Positions 60,508-64,000 of a stretch of DNA of 64,000 nt are shown here, piece by piece. The stretch is taken from the NCBI GenBank assembly GCA_965246795.1, contig CBDFFN010000005.1, positions 62,001-126,000 of the forward strand, written 5' to 3'. How positions within the stretch are numbered: the stretch's first letter is position 1; each line of letters begins with the position of its first letter. Made by a program: the position numbers and the translations under genes. This stretch comes from JAJXWB01 sp965246795. Its GTDB lineage: Bacteria; Pseudomonadota; Alphaproteobacteria; Rhizobiales; Beijerinckiaceae. The notes below the pieces were generated by a model that was given only the letters and a program-made list of their open reading frames with translations, was not told the DNA's origin and ran no database searches.

Positions 60508-61938
60508 TTACGCCGCGCCAGCCCGCTTCTGCCGCAGCATCGCAAATGTCGGCACGAGCCCGATCAGGGTGATCGCGGCCAGCACAAGCCAACCCATATG
60601 AAATGCATGCAATCGCTCCGTCGCGCCTGACGGCGTGCCGATGATGGCGACGATCAACGCAACGCCGATCGCGAGGGCGGCCTGCCGGACCATGTTGATG
60701 ACGCCGGATCCGGTCGCGAAGGATGCTGGCGGCACGGCGCCCATTGCGACGCCCATCAGCGTGGGGAAGGTTAATCCGACACCACAGCCGGTGAAAAGCA
60801 TGCCAATGATCGCAAGCAATGGGCTTGGTGTCGTATCGATAAGCAGCCCCCACACGGCGAGGCCCGTCGCGAACAAGAGCACGCCGGCAGTGACGACGGC
60901 CGCCGATCCGAACCGGGCGATCAGGCGTGTGCCGACAAGGAACGATGTCACCGGCACCATGAATGGTCCCGGCGCAATCGCCATACCCGCCTGTAGCGCC
61001 GACCAGTGCCAGCCGGTCTGCATCCACAAGGCGATAGAGAGAAGCATGGCGCCGAACGCGATGGAGTATGGCGCCATGACGAGCACCGCGCCCGTGAACG
61101 GCCGGATGCGAAACAGGCCGGGATCGACGAATGGGTTCGTCGAGCGCAGGCAATGCCGCACGAATAGGCCGAGGCAAAGCAAGGAGAGGAGCAGGCTCCC
61201 TGCGATCGGCGCCGAGGCGATGCCGAGATCGTTGACCTGCACGATCGCATAGACGAGCGCCGCGATGCCGGCGGTCACGAGAAATGCTGCGACGGCGTTG
61301 GGGCGTGGTGCATCGTGGCCGGGCACGTCCGGCAGCACGCGCCAGCCGATGATGACCGCGATGATGCCGATGGGCACGTTGACGAGGAAAATCCAGCGCC
61401 AGCTCACGGTCACGAGAAGGCCGCCGACGAGTGGACCAAGTGCTGCTGCGAGCCCGCCGATCGCCGTCCAGGTGCGGACGGCCGAGCCACGACGCTCGGG
61501 CGGGAAGGTCGCGAGGATGAGGCCGATCGAAGTGGGCGTCATCAATGCCGCGCCCGCGGCCTGCGCGATGCGGAACAGGTCGAGCGTCAGCACATCGCGC
61601 GCGAGCGCACAGGCGGCCGAAGCGAGCGTAAACAAAGCAACACCGGCGAGAAAACTCATATTGCGTCGGTAACGCTCGGCTAGCCGGCCGAAGAAGACGA
61701 GCAGCGCCGCATAGGCGATGGCGTAACCGTTCAGCACCCACGAGAGGTCTTCAAGCGATGCGCCGCGAAAGTCCGCAGCCATGCTCGGCAGCGCCACGTT
61801 GACGATGAAGAGATCGAGGTTGGCGAGGCATATGCCGACGCAGACAAGCGCGAGCACCTGGTTGGGACTGGCGTAACGGCGCGCGCGCGAAACCGGGATT
61901 GAGCTTTCGGACGCGGCAGCAGCGGTCGGCTCGGACAT
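60508..61938 (-). CDS. MFS drug exporter of the DHA2/EmrB-QacA group
   Basis: Inner-membrane proton-coupled exporter of 476 residues with about fourteen hydrophobic segments. The ATG at 61938 has AAGGA 9 nt upstream and is preferred over an ATG at 61959. Motif D1-like LDLFIVNVALPSM, the A-type loop FFGRLAERYRRN, GGLAAALGPLVGGLLV (motif C-like) and WRWIFLVNVPIG are characteristic of EmrB-like pumps. It lies 44 nt downstream of the Rrf2 regulator gene and is probably controlled by it. Substrate unknown. Confidence 0.9.
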   Translation of the reverse strand: MSEPTAAAASESSIPVSRARRYASPNQVLALVCVGICLANLDLFIVNVALPSMAADFRGASLEDLSWVLNGYAIAYAALLVFFGRLAERYRRNMSFLAGVALFTLASAACALARDVLTLDLFRIAQAAGAALMTPTSIGLILATFPPERRGSAVRTWTAIGGLAAALGPLVGGLLVTVSWRWIFLVNVPIGIIAVIIGWRVLPDVPGHDAPRPNAVAAFLVTAGIAALVYAIVQVNDLGIASAPIAGSLLLSLLCLGLFVRHCLRSTNPFVDPGLFRIRPFTGAVLVMAPYSIAFGAMLLSIALWMQTGWHWSALQAGMAIAPGPFMVPVTSFLVGTRLIARFGSAAVVTAGVLLFATGLAVWGLLIDTTPSPLLAIIGMLFTGCGVGLTFPTLMGVAMGAVPPASFATGSGVINMVRQAALAIGVALIVAIIGTPSGATERLHAFHMGWLVLAAITLIGLVPTFAMLRQKRAGAA

Positions 61939-61982
61939 AGTTTCTTGTCCTTCAGACATAAGCGCAGTGGTTACGTTATCGG

Positions 61983-62396
61983 TCAGTCGATCGCTCGCGT
62001 AAGTGCGGCAAGCGTCGTGCGGCGAAGGCTGGTGGTGACGGCGGACCCTGCGTCGTCGAAGATCGGGCCGAGCAGACCCTTCATGCGCGTGCTGACGGGA
62101 CACCGCGGATTGACGACAGGGCGTAGTGCGAAGATCGGATCGTCGCCCTCGACGGCCTGATACACGCAATCGAGCGTGATTTTGTCGGGCTTCACGGCAA
62201 GCGAGACGCCCCCGTTCTTGCCGGGACGCAGCATAACGAGGCCGGCGCGTTCCAGGTCTTTCAGCAGCCGACGCACGACCACGGGGTTCGTTCGCAGACT
62301 GCGCGCGACCACAGCCGCAGTGGTGCTCTCCGGACCAAGATGTTCGAGGACACAAAGGATTTGCACGGCGCTGGCAGTGCGGCTGTTGGCGGCCAT
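61983..62396 (-). CDS. Rrf2-family transcriptional regulator
   Basis: A 137-residue winged-helix regulator. The DNA-binding part TTAAVVARSLRTNPVVVRRLLKDLERAGLV and the wing RPGKNGGVSLAVKPDKITL are clear Rrf2 features. The three-cysteine iron-sulfur cluster motif of IscR/NsrR is not present; only scattered cysteines occur, so it is more like the YwnA/CymR-type cluster-free group. A perfect palindrome sits directly before the start and overlaps the predicted -10, so it probably represses itself and the downstream MFS gene. The start lacks a ribosome site and is likely leaderless. Confidence 0.88.
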   Translation of the reverse strand: MAANSRTASAVQILCVLEHLGPESTTAAVVARSLRTNPVVVRRLLKDLERAGLVMLRPGKNGGVSLAVKPDKITLDCVYQAVEGDDPIFALRPVVNPRCPVSTRMKGLLGPIFDDAGSAVTTSLRRTTLAALTRAID

Positions 62397-62398
62397 AC

Positions 62399-62417
62399 GA
62401 GAACCATAATGGTTCTC
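62399..62417. promoter_or_regulatory. Palindromic operator of the Rrf2 regulator
   Basis: GAGAACCATAATGGTTCTC: 9-bp arms around one central base, two bases before the Rrf2 start codon. It overlaps the -10 element, as expected for repression by steric block. Confidence 0.75.
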
Positions 62418-62431
62418 TTTTAGTCCGTCAA
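62403..62431 (-). promoter_or_regulatory. Predicted promoter of the Rrf2-MFS unit
   Basis: On the minus strand TTGACG (62426-62431) and TATGGT (62403-62408) are 17 nt apart. The start point would fall at or next to the ATG at 62396, giving an mRNA with no or almost no leader. Confidence 0.65.
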
Positions 62432-62465
62432 ACGAAGAGGTATCCGTCGTGCGCCAGCGATGTGG

Positions 62466-62966
62466 TTAGTTCTGGTGCTTGTGGATGGGGTCGACCCAAT
62501 ACACCGCTTCCGGCTTCTCGACCGGTTCGATGTCTGTGATATTCACCACGACCGCCTCGTTGTCCGAGCGCACCAGCACGCATTCCAGCACGTTGTCAGG
62601 ATCGGCGTTGATCTCTTGGTGCGGCACGTAGGGCGGAATGAAGATGAAGTCGCCGGGCTCGGCTTCTGCCACAAATTCCAGCTTCTCGCCCCAGCGCATG
62701 CGCGCCTTGCCGCGCACGACATAGATCACGCTTTCCAGCGCACCGTGGTGATGCACCCCGGTCTTGGCGTTCGGCTGGATCGCAACCGTGCCAGCCCAGA
62801 TTTTCTGCGCGCCGACACGGGCATGGTTGATCGCCGCCTCACGGTGCATGCCCGGCGTCTGCGCCGTGTTCGGATCGAGCCGGTCGCCCTTGATGACGCG
62901 CACGCCGTCGTGCTTCCAGCGTGGCTCATCATGCGGGGGATGATCGTGTCCGGTCACATCACGCAT
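62466..62966 (-). CDS. Cupin-domain protein
   Basis: Single-domain cupin of 166 residues. The metal-binding motif GVHHHGALESVIYVVRG (cupin motif 1) and GDFIFIPPYVPHQEIN (motif 2 with its histidine) are intact. The N-terminus is His/Asp-rich. Function unknown; could be a metal-dependent sensor, isomerase or dioxygenase-like protein. The start overlaps the lepA stop by 8 nt, indicating coupling to lepA translation. Confidence 0.85.
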   Translation of the reverse strand: MRDVTGHDHPPHDEPRWKHDGVRVIKGDRLDPNTAQTPGMHREAAINHARVGAQKIWAGTVAIQPNAKTGVHHHGALESVIYVVRGKARMRWGEKLEFVAEAEPGDFIFIPPYVPHQEINADPDNVLECVLVRSDNEAVVVNITDIEPVEKPEAVYWVDPIHKHQN

Positions 62967-64000
62967 CCATCTTCAGCGCGGCGATGAAGGCTTCCTGCGG
63001 AATTTCGACCCGGCCGAATTGCCGCATCTTCTTCTTGCCTTCCTTTTGCTTGTCCAGAAGCTTTCGCTTGCGGCTGGCGTCGCCACCATAACATTTCGCC
63101 GTCACGTCTTTGCGCAAAGCGCGCACTGTTTCACGCGCGATAATCTTGGCGCCCAACGCCGCCTGGATCGGGATCTGAAACATGTGCGGCGGGATCAGCT
63201 CCTTCAGTTTCTCGACCATCGAGCGCCCGCGCGAGTCGGCACGCGTGCGATGCACGAGCATCGACAGCGCATCGACCGGCTCGGCATTGACAAGAATGTT
63301 CATCTTCACGAGGTCGCCCTCGCGATAGTCCGTGAGGTTGTAGTCGAACGACGCATAGCCCTTCGAGATCGACTTCAGCCGGTCGTAGAAGTCGAAGACG
63401 ACTTCGTTCAGTGGCAGATCGTAGGTCGCCATTGCGCGTTTGCCGACGTAGCTCAGGTCGACCTGCACACCGCGCCGGTCCTGGCATAACTTCAGCACGC
63501 CGCCGAGATAATCGTCGGGGGTAAGGATCGTCGCACGGATCCACGGCTCGTCGATCGCGGTGATTTGCACCGGGTCCGGCATATCGGCGGGGTTGTGCAA
63601 CTCGCGTTCGGTGCCATCCAGAAGTTTGATCTTGTAGACGACCGACGGTGCGGTCGCGATCAGGTCCAGGTTGAACTCGCGCGCCAGCCGCTCTTGGATG
63701 ATTTCCAGATGTAACAGGCCAAGAAACCCGCAGCGGAAGCCGAAGCCGAGCGCAGCCGATGATTCCATCTCATAGGAAAAGCTCGCGTCGTTGAGCCGCA
63801 ATTTTCCCATTGCGGCGCGAAGGTCTTCGAAATCGGCGGCATCGACGGGGAATAGCCCGCAGAACACGACCGGCTGCGCCGGCTTGAAACCCGGCAGCGG
63901 CGCATCTGTTGGTCGCCTGTCGTCGGTGATCGTGTCGCCGACGCGCGTGTCGGCCACCTGCTTGATTTGCGCGGTGATGAAGCCGATCTCGCCCGGACCA
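62959..64000 (-). CDS. lepA: Elongation factor 4 LepA, partial (N-terminal part off the right edge)
   Basis: Ribosome-associated GTPase. Only about 347 C-terminal residues lie in the window; the GTPase domain is outside. Domain III/IV features are seen: GPGEIGFITAQIKQVADTRVGDT, SALGFGFRCGFLGLLHLEI, YDRLKSISKGYASFDY, and the LepA-specific C-terminal domain AKCYGGDASRKRKLLDKQKEGKKKMRQFG, which contacts the decoding region and peptidyl-tRNA. The frame is open to the window edge. Confidence 0.96.
   Translation of the reverse strand, partial: GPGEIGFITAQIKQVADTRVGDTITDDRRPTDAPLPGFKPAQPVVFCGLFPVDAADFEDLRAAMGKLRLNDASFSYEMESSAALGFGFRCGFLGLLHLEIIQERLAREFNLDLIATAPSVVYKIKLLDGTERELHNPADMPDPVQITAIDEPWIRATILTPDDYLGGVLKLCQDRRGVQVDLSYVGKRAMATYDLPLNEVVFDFYDRLKSISKGYASFDYNLTDYREGDLVKMNILVNAEPVDALSMLVHRTRADSRGRSMVEKLKELIPPHMFQIPIQAALGAKIIARETVRALRKDVTAKCYGGDASRKRKLLDKQKEGKKKMRQFGRVEIPQEAFIAALKMDA

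Overview
The window is a 64 kb, GC-rich chromosomal segment from an alphaproteobacterium, most likely of the order Hyphomicrobiales (Rhizobiales). This rests on the gene order rnpB / mraZ ... ftsZ-lpxC-bamD-recN-ligA in one direction, on CTTGAC/TTGACG-type promoters, and on dispersed palindromic repeats of the type common in this order. The genus cannot be told from the sequence alone. No insertion sequence, prophage, CRISPR array or rRNA operon was seen. Both ends cut a gene: ligA on the left and lepA on the right. LAYOUT. (1) Positions 1-26,000, minus strand: a complete division and cell wall (dcw) cluster read right to left, mraZ-rsmH-ftsL-ftsI-murE-murF-mraY-murD-ftsW-murG-murC-murB-ddl-ftsQ-ftsA-ftsZ, then lpxC, bamD, recN and ligA. 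Most junctions overlap by 4 nt, so translation is probably coupled. Two things break the standard order: a toxin-antitoxin pair (DUF3018/MazE-like plus MazF/PemK) lies between murB and ddl, and a plus-strand NMT1-like binding protein with a minus-strand flavin-binding-fold gene lies between recN and ligA. The cluster promoter at about 26,010-26,038 is covered by four 10-bp-phased boxes that look like a MraZ operator. (2) 26,000-31,900: an acyltransferase, RNase P RNA (minus strand), an AmpD-type amidase, a structured leader RNA with an intrinsic terminator before a CPA1 Na+/H+ antiporter, an exported nicotinamidase-like hydrolase, a short orphan antitoxin and an acetyltransferase. (3) 31,900-44,700: an AhpD-like protein, a membrane-anchored TlpA-like thioredoxin divergent from argH-upp-ppk2, an atzG-atzE-atzH amidase operon, a PAS-GGDEF-EAL protein, an aromatic hydroxylase with a BKACE-family enzyme, and a small secreted protein. 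(4) 44,700-57,400, minus strand: tRNA-Glu(CTC), ferrochelatase, thiD, a PaaK-like ligase, and a branched-chain-amino-acid-type ABC transporter (livGHMKF) headed by a long-chain acyl-CoA synthetase gene. DUF2937, an FAD-linked oxidase and a DUF924 gene follow. (5) 57,400-64,000: a UvrD/PcrA helicase on the plus strand, then on the minus strand lepA-cupin and an Rrf2 regulator-MFS exporter pair. HOW THE GENES WORK TOGETHER. The left third makes lipid II and the divisome. AmpD recycles the wall, and LpxC and BamD build the outer membrane. The liv cluster plus its two ligases looks like uptake and CoA activation of a carboxylate. The atz genes point to hydrolysis of a small carboxylated amide. MOST INTERESTING. 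These are the toxin-antitoxin pair fused by overlap to ddl with its own palindrome, the terminator-bearing leader RNA before the antiporter, an Rrf2 gene whose palindrome overlaps an apparently leaderless promoter, the MraZ operator on the dcw promoter, and a three-copy repeat whose stems co-vary.
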